Shown here: positions 1 through 9,092 of the stretch, piece after piece
Position numbering within the stretch: position 1 is the first letter of the stretch
Layout of the letters: every line of letters begins with the position of its first letter
From: Turnera subulata
Taxonomy: Eukaryota; Streptophyta; Magnoliopsida; Malpighiales; Passifloraceae
Assembly: GCA_028386065.3 (NCBI GenBank)
Contig: JAKUCV010003160.1
Location: 1 to 64,000, forward strand
Length of the DNA: 64,000 bases
Direction of reading: 5' to 3'
Notes under the pieces: model-generated
The model's database searches: none
What the model saw: only the letters and a program-made list of their open reading frames with translations
Told to the model about the DNA's origin: nothing
Made by a program: the position numbers and the translations under genes

Positions 1-397
1 CTATTGGTATTCTTATGATTTGACTTCTTTGATTGAATATTTTTGGACATCTTAATGTGATGTATGTTAAATATTGACAGAATGGTGCATGTAATCTTAA
101 AAAGTTATTTCCTAGTATTAGTTTCATTCCTGTTTTTTGCTTGTATAATTTTGGCAAATAAAATTTAAATCCTTCTATTTTTATATCAATTAGGTATGCC
201 TCTTCATCTATTTCTATTGTGGTATCGGTTGCTATTCGTACTGTTATTGGGTCTTTTGATTTTATCCATTGATTCTTTTCTATGTCTTCTTCTCCTGCTA
301 AGCAGAGTGAAGCTCCTGTGTCTACATAAGCGTGTATTGGTTTATTATTAATGAATACTTTAATAAATTTTGCATTAGGATTTATTCTATTCATCAT
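1..397 (-). CDS. Endogenous caulimovirid Pol polyprotein, protease N-terminus (partial)
   Basis: This is the start of a protease-reverse transcriptase ORF of a plant pararetrovirus (Caulimoviridae), reading leftwards off the window edge. About 132 codons are open from two adjacent ATGs at 397 and 394 to base 1. The retropepsin-type active site YVDTGASLCLA begins near codon 30, and the later GNNFLR motif fits the C-terminal part of the protease fold. RT and RNase H would lie to the left, outside the window. The first ATG overlaps the last codons of the coat-protein frame by 11 nt, so CP and Pol are separate ORFs, as in caulimo- and soymovirus-like genomes. I see no break in this part. It is a genomic (endogenous) copy because copia sequence abuts it at 2600. 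The genus is not resolved. Confidence 0.85.
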   Translation of the reverse strand, partial: MMNRINPNAKFIKVFINNKPIHAYVDTGASLCLAGEEDIEKNQWIKSKDPITVRIATDTTIEIDEEAYLIDIKIEGFKFYLPKLYKQKTGMKLILGNNFLRLHAPFCQYLTYITLRCPKIFNQRSQIIRIPI

Positions 398-1871
398 TTG
401 AGCTTGAATTATTTACTTCTTCTTCATCACTTATCATTAATTCTTCATCCGTTTCTTGGTCTGACTGGTATGATAATCTAATTATTTGTTCATATTCATA
501 ATCTTCTTCTATTGGTTCTAAATTACATTCATAAGCTATTCTTAGCTGTTTTTGCTTTGCCTTATATTTTTCTGCATCTTTCTTTGGACATTCATTTGCG
601 TAATGTCCTTCTTGATGGCATAACCAACATTTACATGTACTTTTCCCCGTGGGGCAATATTTCTTCTTTTCTTTATTATAAATTCTCCTCTTTGTTCCTC
701 GTTTTTTGAATTATTTCTTCTTATAATGTGGTTTCCACTATCGTCATTTCTTCTTGTATCGATATGGTCTATATGATTTTTTCTTGTAATTTCATGTTTT
801 TTGTTTAGATCCAAATTCTAAGGGCATATATGGCTTATTGCAGCATTTTATAAACTTATTTTTCATTAATTGTCGTTTTTCTTGCATCAGGCATTGTTCT
901 GTCATAAAGTGATGTACAGTGTTAATTATTCCTCCTAGCGTATTTAAACTTATTCCTTCGTTAATTCCTTCTTCAAACCTTTTCCTTATTTCTAAATTGA
1001 ATTGGTATGGTAATTTGTCAATAATTATTTGCAGATAAGTCTCAACATCTGTTTTTGTTGATAGTCTGTAATATAGTTTTTCATATTGACATGTCATTTC
1101 ATCAAAATGACATATATCATTCAATTTAATCTGACTTAGTTGCCATTTTATTTCTACTAATTGTTCTTGCTGTGCTTTAGATGAACTGAATTGAGTTGCT
1201 TTTCCTGTAAACTGTTGTATTATTATTTCTGCCATTTTAACTAATACTTCCTCATTATTTTTTGCATTTGTTGGGTTAACTATGTTTGTGTCATAATTTA
1301 GGAAGAATGTATAGACATTTCCCTTTGTCTTATATCTTAAGTAATTATAATAATCGTTTCTTGGTAAATTTTTTAATTCTTCGATTGTTTGTAGTGACAA
1401 CAAATGTCTGCTTACCCATTCGTCAATCAGTTCTGTTTTATTAGACGCACAATCTAGGTCTAAAATTCCCTGGTATCCTAATTCTTTATTTATTGGTGTA
1501 AATTCAAACAGATCAGGTTGTCTTAATATTTGAGTTTTTGATTTATAAAATCCCTTTTGATATATTTTAGGTTCGTAGGTATCTTGCCATTTAAAAGAAT
1601 CTTCATGCTTTCGTTTTTTATTTTCATCAGGTTGTTGATCAAATGGTTTTCTTTCACTGGTCTCTCCCTGTTCCATGAAACCTTGCTCCTCTTCACTACT
1701 TGAATATCCAAATATTATTTCGTGGTTTTCTTTTGGTTCATTTTTTGTAATTCCTTTTTGTTTTTGGCCTGTTATTTCATATATAGAATGTGGTTCTTGT
1801 TCTATATTTTCCATTTTTAGTGCTTCTAATTGTTTTATTAGACTTTCAATTAAATCTATTTTCTCATCCAT
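387..1871 (-). pseudogene. Endogenous caulimovirid coat-protein ORF, broken in the basic linker
   Basis: The first 359 codons (1871 to 792) are open: an acidic, Ser/Glu-rich N-terminal part followed by a helical capsid-like domain. The same frame later encodes a zinc knuckle starting CWLCHQEGHYANEC (about 582-632) and an acidic tail ending in a TAG at 387-389. Between them, about 680-794, is a Lys/Arg/Tyr-rich linker with four in-frame stops, so the gene is dead as it stands unless these are sequencing errors. A CCHC knuckle after a basic region, directly before a DTG protease ORF, is the layout of Caulimoviridae coat proteins, which package the genome. The start follows the TAATG junction with the upstream ORF. 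The stops sit only in this purine-rich tract; the flanking coding sequence is clean. Confidence 0.82.
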
Positions 1872-2137
1872 TATCTTTGTAGTGCAAACTGTCTTTGGAA
1901 TTGTAGGTACATCAACTTATTTCCCTCGCTATCTAGTTTTCGTTGTAATAAATTTTTTCTTATAAATACCATTCTTAGTTGCTTATCCCATTTTTTTACT
2001 AGATATTCATCTTCAAAGAATATTGCCTTTAATTGTTTTAATCTTTTTTCTTCATTATCCCAATATCCTTTTGCAAATTCTTTTTGATGTATACTTCTGA
2101 TTAATTTTCGTTGTAAAAGGTTTGTCTTATGTGTCAT
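1871..2137 (-). CDS. Small caulimovirid ORF upstream of coat protein (88 codons)
   Basis: An 88-codon, very basic ORF (many Lys/Arg, Gln and aromatic residues) lies between another small ORF and the coat-protein ORF. Its ATG overlaps the previous stop as ATGA (2137-2134), and its TAA overlaps the next ATG as TAATG (1871-1873). Such chained overlaps are typical of pararetroviruses that reinitiate translation along a polycistronic RNA. By position it could correspond to the small virion-associated or nucleic-acid-binding proteins encoded upstream of CP in other genera. I recognise no specific domain, and the role is inferred from position and charge only. The ORF is intact. Confidence 0.6.
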   Translation of the reverse strand: MTHKTNLLQRKLIRSIHQKEFAKGYWDNEEKRLKQLKAIFFEDEYLVKKWDKQLRMVFIRKNLLQRKLDSEGNKLMYLQFQRQFALQR

Positions 2138-2406
2138 TTTGAAAATTTTTTTATTATCTCCATAAATAGAAATAAAAAATGTTCTTTTTTGTAAAATTCT
2201 TCACAGTTGCAAATTGCCATACCTGATTCTAAAGTAATTTCATGCGATTCTTTATGTTGTTCATGATTTTGATCTATTGCCTCTAAAACTTCTTTTTGTA
2301 GATAATCTATTGCTTTTGCGTTACAAAAATCTATACAGCTTAATTTTTGTACAGCCTTTTCAATATTATTTTTTTCGTAATTATATAATTGTTGTTGATC
2401 ATCCAT
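2134..2406 (-). CDS. Small caulimovirid ORF (90 codons)
   Basis: A 90-codon ORF begins at the ATG at 2406, overlapping the upstream ORF's stop as TAATG, and ends in a TGA that overlaps the next ATG. The protein is mostly helical in character, with acidic and amidic residues, three Cys in the central part and a hydrophobic, Phe/Leu-rich C-terminal stretch. No known domain is evident. Its place in an uninterrupted chain of overlapping ORFs supports it being a genuine viral gene rather than a chance ORF. The function is unknown; a virion-associated or vector-transmission role would be speculation. Confidence 0.55.
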   Translation of the reverse strand: MDDQQQLYNYEKNNIEKAVQKLSCIDFCNAKAIDYLQKEVLEAIDQNHEQHKESHEITLESGMAICNCEEFYKKEHFLFLFMEIIKKFSK

Positions 2407-2600
2407 TAATGATATCCTCCTAAACTTCGTTGATGTTCTATCATTATTAGTGTATTTTCTTGATGTATTATTTGTTGTAAAGTGTAGTTGAGGTTTAATT
2501 CACATGTATTTTTTTCGTTTTCTAATATACATACTGTTACTATTAACAAATCTTCTTGATATGTTTTTAATAAATTATTTATTCGTTGTATTCTAGTGTT
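2406..2600 (-). pseudogene. 3' end of an upstream caulimovirid ORF, truncated by a junction with copia A
   Basis: A reading frame open from about 2603 down to a TAA at 2408-2406 encodes a Gln/Asn/Leu-rich helical segment of some 65 residues. Its stop overlaps the next viral ATG (TAATG), which is the same linkage used by the other viral ORFs and argues that it is coding. Sequence to the right of about 2600 matches copia copy B (the shared block begins with CCACTCGG), so the start of this ORF and everything upstream in the viral genome, including any movement protein, is missing here. The product is unidentified. Confidence 0.5.
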
Positions 2601-3656
2601 CCACTCGGTAAAGATAGATATTAAGTCCCTACGGCTAATACAACAACTCTTGCTCCATTTCCAACACGCAGGTCCACTTCACCCTTTGCTAATTTTCTAT
2701 TCTTTCTCAGATCCTGCACATTTACGCAAATGTGAGATCCACATCCAGTATCTAATACCCATGATACAGAGATAGAAATATTAGCTTCTATAACAAGAAT
2801 ACCTGAAGCGGAAGTCTTACTTCCCTTCTGTTTCTTCACCTCCTCAAGGTAAACAGGGCAATTATGCTTCCAATGGCCAGTTTTCTTGCAATGGAAACAT
2901 TGTCCTTCCTTTGCAACACCACCTTTGGGTTTCAGCACATATGAAGAAGAAGATGCACATGAACTAAACCTTTTGGTAGATTTCTTCTTCTTGTTAAACT
3001 TGGCCTTTCCCTTTCTTTTTCCATTTCCAACCATCAAAATGCTGTTGGATTTATTTGCCTCCATCTGTTGCTCAACTGTTCTCAACATGTTAAGCAACTC
3101 AGACAAAGATTTGCCAAGATGATTCATATTGAAATTCATGACAAATTTGCTATAACTATCCGGCAACGATTGCAGGACAAGATCAACGGCCAACTCTCTT
3201 TGCAAAGGTCAGGCCTTCTAGGCTCTCAATGTATCCAATCATTTTGAGCACATGAGGTCTAACAGGTGATGACTCAGCCATCTTGCATTGGAATAATGCC
3301 TTTGTGATCTCATACCTCTCATGCCTGGCTTGCTCTTCAAAGAGCATTTTCAGGTGTGCGATCATATCGAAAGCACCCAAGTTCTCATGTTGCTTCTGAA
3401 GCTCAGAGTCCATAGTGACAAGCATAAGGCATGCAACATCCAATGCTTCATCAACATGCTTCTTGTAAGCATCTTTTTCCGCCCTAGGAGCATTAGGTGC
3501 CGGTTTATCGGGAACAGGCCCCTCAAGGACATACAACTTATTTTCTTGCTTGAGGACTATCCTCAAATTGCGATGCCACTTAAGGAAATTATTCCCATTA
3601 AGTTTTTCCTTCTCAAGGACTGATCGTAGTGACATAGTACTTGTGTTTTGTGCCAT
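2601..3656 (-). pseudogene. Copia A gag and start of protease, frameshifted
   Basis: Frame 1 (3656 to 3183) encodes the Gag N-terminus beginning MAQNTSTMSLRS. A second frame (about 3205 to 2601) continues with the rest of Gag, a zinc knuckle CFHCKKTGHWKHNC (about 2863-2904) and the aspartic-protease motif LDTGCGSHIC. Compared with copy B, a few bases are missing at about 3203-3210 in the codons after SLEGL, which causes the shift. Gag packages the element RNA through the knuckle; the protease would process the polyprotein. Sequence stops matching any pol at the caulimovirid junction, so integrase, RT and RNase H are absent. The copy cannot be autonomous. Confidence 0.9.
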
Positions 3657-5160
3657 GATAATTCTACAATGATCAATTCACACAAAATCAGAGTCATGTA
3701 TACATAAAATCATTTAACAAGGAATTTTATTAAATGATACTCCCACTATATAAATCAAGACGATAATAAGTGGGCCAAGATCCATATTTCACTACAAGAT
3801 AAGTTAGCTTTGGCTAATCGCTTATATCATAGTTATTTAGGTAAACAACTCTTTGTCAATTACATCTCATGTAACTCTTGGATAGTTGAGTGAACAACTC
3901 TTGTTCTTGTCTATCTCATAGACTTATCTCAACTCTTTGCCTCTATGTCCCTAATCCTATTGAGATGACTTAGTTAAGTTCAACCCATGACAAACAATTT
4001 GGATATTACAATTATCTCATCGCATCTTGCTAGGATAAATATTGGCACTTTGCTTTGACAAACCTACCAGGTGTTCATCTAAGCATAAATGAGTGCTCAT
4101 CAATGGAAGGCAACACATGAGGAACTTAATATTTATATCAACAAGTTATATCCATACATAACATGCATGTAATTAACAAATTATATATCGCATATACAAT
4201 AACTATGCATCATATGCAATATAAGCCGCTGCGCAGAGGTAGCACGGAGGTTCCAAAAATTATATGAACATCGATGTTTACCAACCAACATCGATGTATT
4301 ACTTGAGCCAACATAGATGTTTCAGCCCAAACATCGTTGTTTGAAGTTGGCAAATCCTCAGCACATCGATGTTTAGACTTAAACATCGATGTTTTGACCC
4401 TTCGGCTGACAATCATCAAAATAGAACATCGATGTTTACCAGACAGCATCGATGTTTTGGAGGTTCGACCAAAAGCCAAGCTTCTAGTGAACATCGATGT
4501 TGGAGATTCGGCCAAAACCAATCTTCATGAAAACATCGATGTTTGTCTAACAACATCAATGTTTAGAAGATTCGGCCAAGGCCAATCTTCATCACAACAT
4601 CGATGTTGGTCTGACAACATTGATGTTTAGAAGATTCGGCCAAGGCCAATCTTCATGAAAACATCGATGTTTGTCTGACAATATCGATGTTTAGAAGATT
4701 CGGCCAAGGCCAATCTTCATCACAACATCGATGTTGGTCTGACAATATCGATGTTTAGAAGATTCGGCCAAGGCCAATCTTCATTAGAACATCGATGTTT
4801 ACACTGACAACATCAATGTTTTGGCCTTGCTGTCCTAGAACGACAATCGTTCCATATAAAAACCGACAATCGATTTATCCTTGTCGAACTCATTCGACTT
4901 TCTGCCGAAAACACACCTTGATTGATATCATATACCAATCAAGTACTTGCTATCAAATACCTTTGATAGATCCAACTTTAGCATATCACATATATCAAAC
5001 TCATAATGATCTAGTTTAAGCATACTATAAACATAAGCATAATAAACTATGATAAAGTTATGTTGCTTATACAATCATGATCAAGCCACATCACATATAG
5101 CATATCATACATATAAACAAATTTTTTGGTTTAGTGTTTCACAAGGGGCTCCGCTACCAC
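3657..5160 (-). other. Untranslated leader of copia A, with PBS-like site
   Basis: This 1.5-kb non-coding leader lies between LTR and gag. Next to the LTR (5146-5159, minus strand) is a PBS-like TGGTAGCGGAGCC, close to but not equal to the initiator-tRNA-Met complement I remember (TGGTATCAGAGCC). Two short hairpins shared with copies B and F follow: GTCGAA/TTCGAC near 4884-4899 and TTGATTG/CAATCAA near 4918-4945. The palindrome array is listed separately. No ORF here looks coding. Confidence 0.7.
4267..4820. repeat. Array of 19 AACATCGATGTT-type palindromes in the copia A leader
   Basis: Nineteen copies of the 12-bp palindrome were counted, nine of them perfect. They come in pairs whose starts are 20 (once 21) bp apart. 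From about 4490 the pairs sit in a 64-bp tandem unit whose other half is itself an inverted repeat (GAAGATT, GGCC, AA, GGCC, AATCTTC). Several variants are single transitions in the central CpG (AACATCAATGTT, AACATTGATGTT), as expected from deamination of methylated cytosine. Confidence 0.95.
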
Positions 5161-6545
5161 TGTAAGTATCCAGGTATGCATATAAAAGAGACATATTGCG
5201 CAGCGGATAAACCCGGAACTAATGGAGGATTCATGTGAAACAGGGTAAACCGAATAACAAAAATTTCATACCTGGTTTGGTTGAGATCTTCCACTCAACT
5301 GATGATCCGAATCAGCAAGATCCGGACAGAAATCTGACTCCTCTACGGTATCCACACGAACTGTCGATGACTGCTAGCAACTGTCACACGGTCACTAACC
5401 CGAGCACTCCCGAACCGCAGTGCTAGCTGCAGAATTTTCGAGGGCAAGAGCCTAGAGAGTGTTTTATGTGTTTCCTCTCTAATGAAGTGTGTGTGCTTAG
5501 TCTGAAAATGAATGTGCATAATCTGATTATCCACTCAATCCCTTACACACAACATATAATGCATAGTTTATTAAGTCATTGGCCAACATAATCATGCCTT
5601 ATCCTTCATGATTATGTTTCCACTATGACTTAATGCTCCACTATGATATTAAATATATATATCATCATATATGGGATTACACATCATCTTGGGCAATAAT
5701 TCTGGTTCAAAAGTCTGGCAATTAATGAACCTGATCAACCCAAACGACCCTGTCGAACCACAGTCTAACCATGGTCTAACCACTAGCTTAATATCCTGGT
5801 CGAACTATGGTCCAACCATGGTTTAACCACTAGCTCGATCAACAGTTCTAAGTGTGTGAACCTGTAGGCACTTGTGACGTTTGGCAATAATTGTAAACTC
5901 TCATTTACAATTATAAACAACGAGCGGTGTCTAGCAACACATCATTGCTACCCAAACGACAAGATCAGTACTGATTCATTATGCCTCGGAAAATGTCATT
6001 ATCCTTTCGTCCCACTATATCAAGATCAAACATGAGACATGGAATATGTCATTCCCGTATATGTTTAGTGTAAGGTTTCTTGATCCCTGAGTTAACTGTG
6101 CAAAAACAGATACAAATGATATCCCCATATCACTTAATCCGAGCATGGCCATGCATTTACAGTTCAACTCTATCAAGGGGCCGAATTGATAATATACCCG
6201 TTATATGGATTGGACGGATTCCATCTTGATCAAACAAAACCCACTACACATTATATCATATACCCAATGATTTCTCTTAGGTCTACTCAATTATGAATGA
6301 CCAAGAGTATTATCAAAGTGTATGACTCACGTGTTGTGAACCTTGTTGATCTCAGGTCTAAAGATAGTACATATAAGAACCACTAATGACAACATATGTA
6401 ACAGTCCATGTAGTATTCTTATGTCGGGTCAGTCCAGTCCTCAAGTTCTCTAACCTGTACCCGTATGTAGAATTCATATCTCATATAATTCGCAACATGC
6501 GCTAGTCTTAATTTGTTATTACAACCCATCCATAATAATAATCGA
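5161..6545 (-). mobile_element. Copia A 5' LTR, outer end missing
   Basis: It aligns along its length with the copy B LTRs (7377-9078 and 14132-15829). The gag-side terminus is intact (TGTAAGTA on the plus strand at 5161). The other terminus, which should end in ACACTAACA on the plus strand, is missing about 150 bp: homology stops in the ATAATAATCGA block at 6545, immediately before the ambiguous base at 6546. Confidence 0.88.
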
Positions 6546-6546
6546 N
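6546..6546. other. Ambiguous base (N) at an LTR/gypsy junction
   Basis: This is the only N I noticed in the window. It falls exactly where copia A LTR homology ends and gypsy RNase H coding sequence begins, so the junction may be an assembly join rather than a biological breakpoint. Confidence 0.9.
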
Positions 6547-7376
6547 TATAAGTCCTTAATATACTCAAATCTAATCAACTTAGAACTAAGAGAAGAGATT
6601 AGAGCATACCTCCTAGATAATGCATCAGCAACTACATTATCCTTACCTTGCTTATAACGCACCATATAAGGGAATGTCTCAATGAATTCCAGCTTCTTAG
6701 CATGCCTCTTATTTAGCTTACCTTGTCCTTTCATATACTTCAAGCTTTCATGATCAGTGTGGACCACGAATTCCTTAGGCCACAAGTAATGCTGCCATGT
6801 TTGTAGTGCTCTCACCAATGCGTAATGCTCCTTGTCATAGGTAGAGTAATTGAGTTGAGCTCCCTTCAGCTTCTCACTAAAGTAAGCAATAGGTTTCTTT
6901 TCCTACAAAAGAACAGCATCTATGCCTATACTAGAGGCATCACACTCAATCTCAAAAGTAGAATCAAAGTTAGGCAATTTAAGAATTGGAGCAGAACAAA
7001 ATTTCTCTTTCAAAGTCTCAAAAGCCTGCGCCTGTGCATCATCCCACTTAAATCCAACTTCCTTTTTGACAATATCATTCAATGGTCCAGCAATGGTACT
7101 AAAATCTTTCATAAACCTTCTATAAAAACTAGCAAGTCCATAAAAAGATCTTACCTCAGAGATAGTAATAGGCGTGGGCCACTTCTTAATGGCTTTGACC
7201 TTCTCTTGTTCAACTTCTATCACATTAGCACTAACAACATAACCAAAAAAGACAACACGATCCATGCAGATTGTGCACTTCTTAAGCTTAGCAAATAACT
7301 TTTCAGCCCTAAGTGCATCCAACACTAGTTTAAGAAGTTCCATATGCTCATCAACATTCTTGCTATAGGTCAGAAC
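6546..7376 (-). pseudogene. Ty3/gypsy pol, second half (RT thumb and RNase H), split by copia B
   Basis: On the minus strand this begins at LTYSKNVDEH, the residues that follow the RT active site, and runs through the RT connection (FGYVVS, the SFYGLASFYRRF helix) and RNase H ([43 protein letters not shown]). One in-frame TAG at about 6903-6905 replaces what is normally Gln in LLQEKK-type sequences. The first half of RT lies at 15830-16005, beyond copia B, and the reading frames join across the insertion. The RNase H sequence style is that of chromovirus-like gypsy elements. The left end is cut at the ambiguous base 6546; integrase is not present. Confidence 0.9.
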
Positions 7377-9078
7377 TGTAAGTAACCGGGTATGCAAAAA
7401 GAGACAATATGCGCAGCAGAAAACTCGGAACTAATGGAGGATCCATGTGAAAAGGGGTAAACCGAATAACAAAAATTCGTACCTGGTTAGGTTGAGATCT
7501 TTCACTCAACTGATGATCCGAATCAGCAAGAACCGGACAGAAATCCGACTCCTCTACGGTATCCACACGAACCGTCGATGACCGCTAGCAATCGTCACAC
7601 GATTACTAACCCGCGCACTCCCGAACCGCAGTGCTAGCTGCAAAATTTCCGAGAGCTAGAGACTAGTGTTTGATGTGTTTCTTTCTCAAGAATGAAGTGT
7701 GTATTCTTTTGTGTGTTAATCTCATTAACCACTTTCTTTCACATACATGTCATATATGTATCAACGTTAGTTTATATACAGAAATGGTCAACCTAATCAC
7801 ACATACATTTTATCATGCATGATTGTGTTTTCCATTATCTATACTTTAGTCACAATCATCAACATGATCATGTCTCCACTAACTCAATCATATATATCAA
7901 CATATATATCTTCAACGTTAGTTCATATAGAAATAGCCAACCTGATCACACATATATATATTATCATATGTCAATATGTATGATTGAGTTTCCAATATCT
8001 ATACTTTAGTCACAATCATCTACATGATCATGTTTCCTCTAACTACACTTTAATCATACATATCACTATATATATAATAATGACACATCAATTTCGTCCT
8101 TTTTGAGTAATAATTCAGGTTCAATAATTCTGGTAACTAGTGAACCAAACCAACCCAAACGACCCGGTCCAACCATGGTCCAACCACACCCGGTCGAACC
8201 ATGGTCCAACCATCTGCTCGAATCAACGGTTCTATGTGTGTGACCCTGTAGGCACTTGTAACGTCCGACAATAATTGTAAAATCTCATTTTACAATTATA
8301 AGCAAAGAGCGGCGTCTAGCAACACATCATTGCTACCCGAACGACAAGATCAGTACTGATTTTATATGCCTCGGAACATGTCATCGTCCTTTCGTCCCAT
8401 TATCAAGATTAAACCGAGACATGGAAAACGTCAATCTCGTATATGTTTAATCTTAGTTTCTTGATTCCCGAGTTAATTGTGTAAAACGGATCCTAATGAT
8501 ATCACCATATCATATAATCCGAGCATGGCCATGCATTTAACAGTTCAACTCTATCAAGAAGCCCATCTGATAATATACCCGTTATATGGGTCGGACAAAT
8601 CCCATCTTGATCAATCAAAACCCACTACACATTTATCATATATACCCAATGATTACCCTTAAGTCCACCCAGTTACGGACGACTAGAAATAATATCAAAG
8701 TATACGACTCATATGTTGGGAACCTTGATGATCTCAGGTCTAAGGACAATACATATAAAAAAACCACTAATGACTATCATATAACGTTCCATATAGGGTT
8801 CTTATGTGGGTCAGTCCAGTCCACAAGTTCTCTAACTTGTACCCGTATGTAGAATTCATATCTCATATAATTCTCAACATACGCTAGTCTTAATTTATTA
8901 TTACAACCCATCCACAATAATAATCGACTAGGGATATTTTAAGAATACAAAGTATTCTAAGGTTATAAATATGTGCAAGCGATTATCTCATAATCATATT
9001 TATTGGAATAACCGTAATGTATATACATGACTACAAACAACCATCCATTGATTGGCTTTTGGGCATATTACACTAACA
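7377..9078 (-). mobile_element. Copia B 3' LTR
   Basis: On the minus strand it starts TGTTAGTGTAATATGCCC (9078 leftwards) and ends in TTACTTACA at 7377. It aligns with 14132-15829 over its full length. The short ORFs inside (for example 7815-8009) occur identically placed in the other LTR and are not genes. Confidence 0.95.
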
Positions 9079-9090
9079 ATCTCCCACTTG
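9079..9090 (-). promoter_or_regulatory. Polypurine tract of copia B
   Basis: On the minus strand CAAGTGGGAGAT directly precedes the 3' LTR. This purine run is where plus-strand DNA synthesis is primed during reverse transcription. It overlaps nothing else and begins just after the pol stop codon. Confidence 0.85.
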
Positions 9091-9092
9091 CA

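Larger units (their letters stand above)
2601..6545 (-). mobile_element. Ty1/copia element, copy A (5' LTR, leader, gag and part of protease; truncated both ends)
   Basis: This is a member of the same copia family as the nearly complete copy B (7377-15829) and copy F (54531 on). Read on the minus strand it has an LTR (5161-6545), a PBS-like site, a 1.5-kb untranslated leader with a palindrome array, and gag up to the protease motif. The 3' half of pol and the 3' LTR are lost at the junction with caulimovirid sequence (2600). The outer end of the LTR is lost at 6545, next to the single ambiguous base of the window. Confidence 0.88.

Noticed and set aside
4267..4820. CRISPR-like appearance of the palindrome arrays
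   Set aside because: Spacers are repeated rather than unique, the repeat is only 12 bp, and the context is a plant retrotransposon leader.
7815..8009. 64-codon ORF present also at 14569-14763
   Set aside because: Both lie at the same place in the two copia B LTRs, antisense to the element; the duplication is due to the LTRs.
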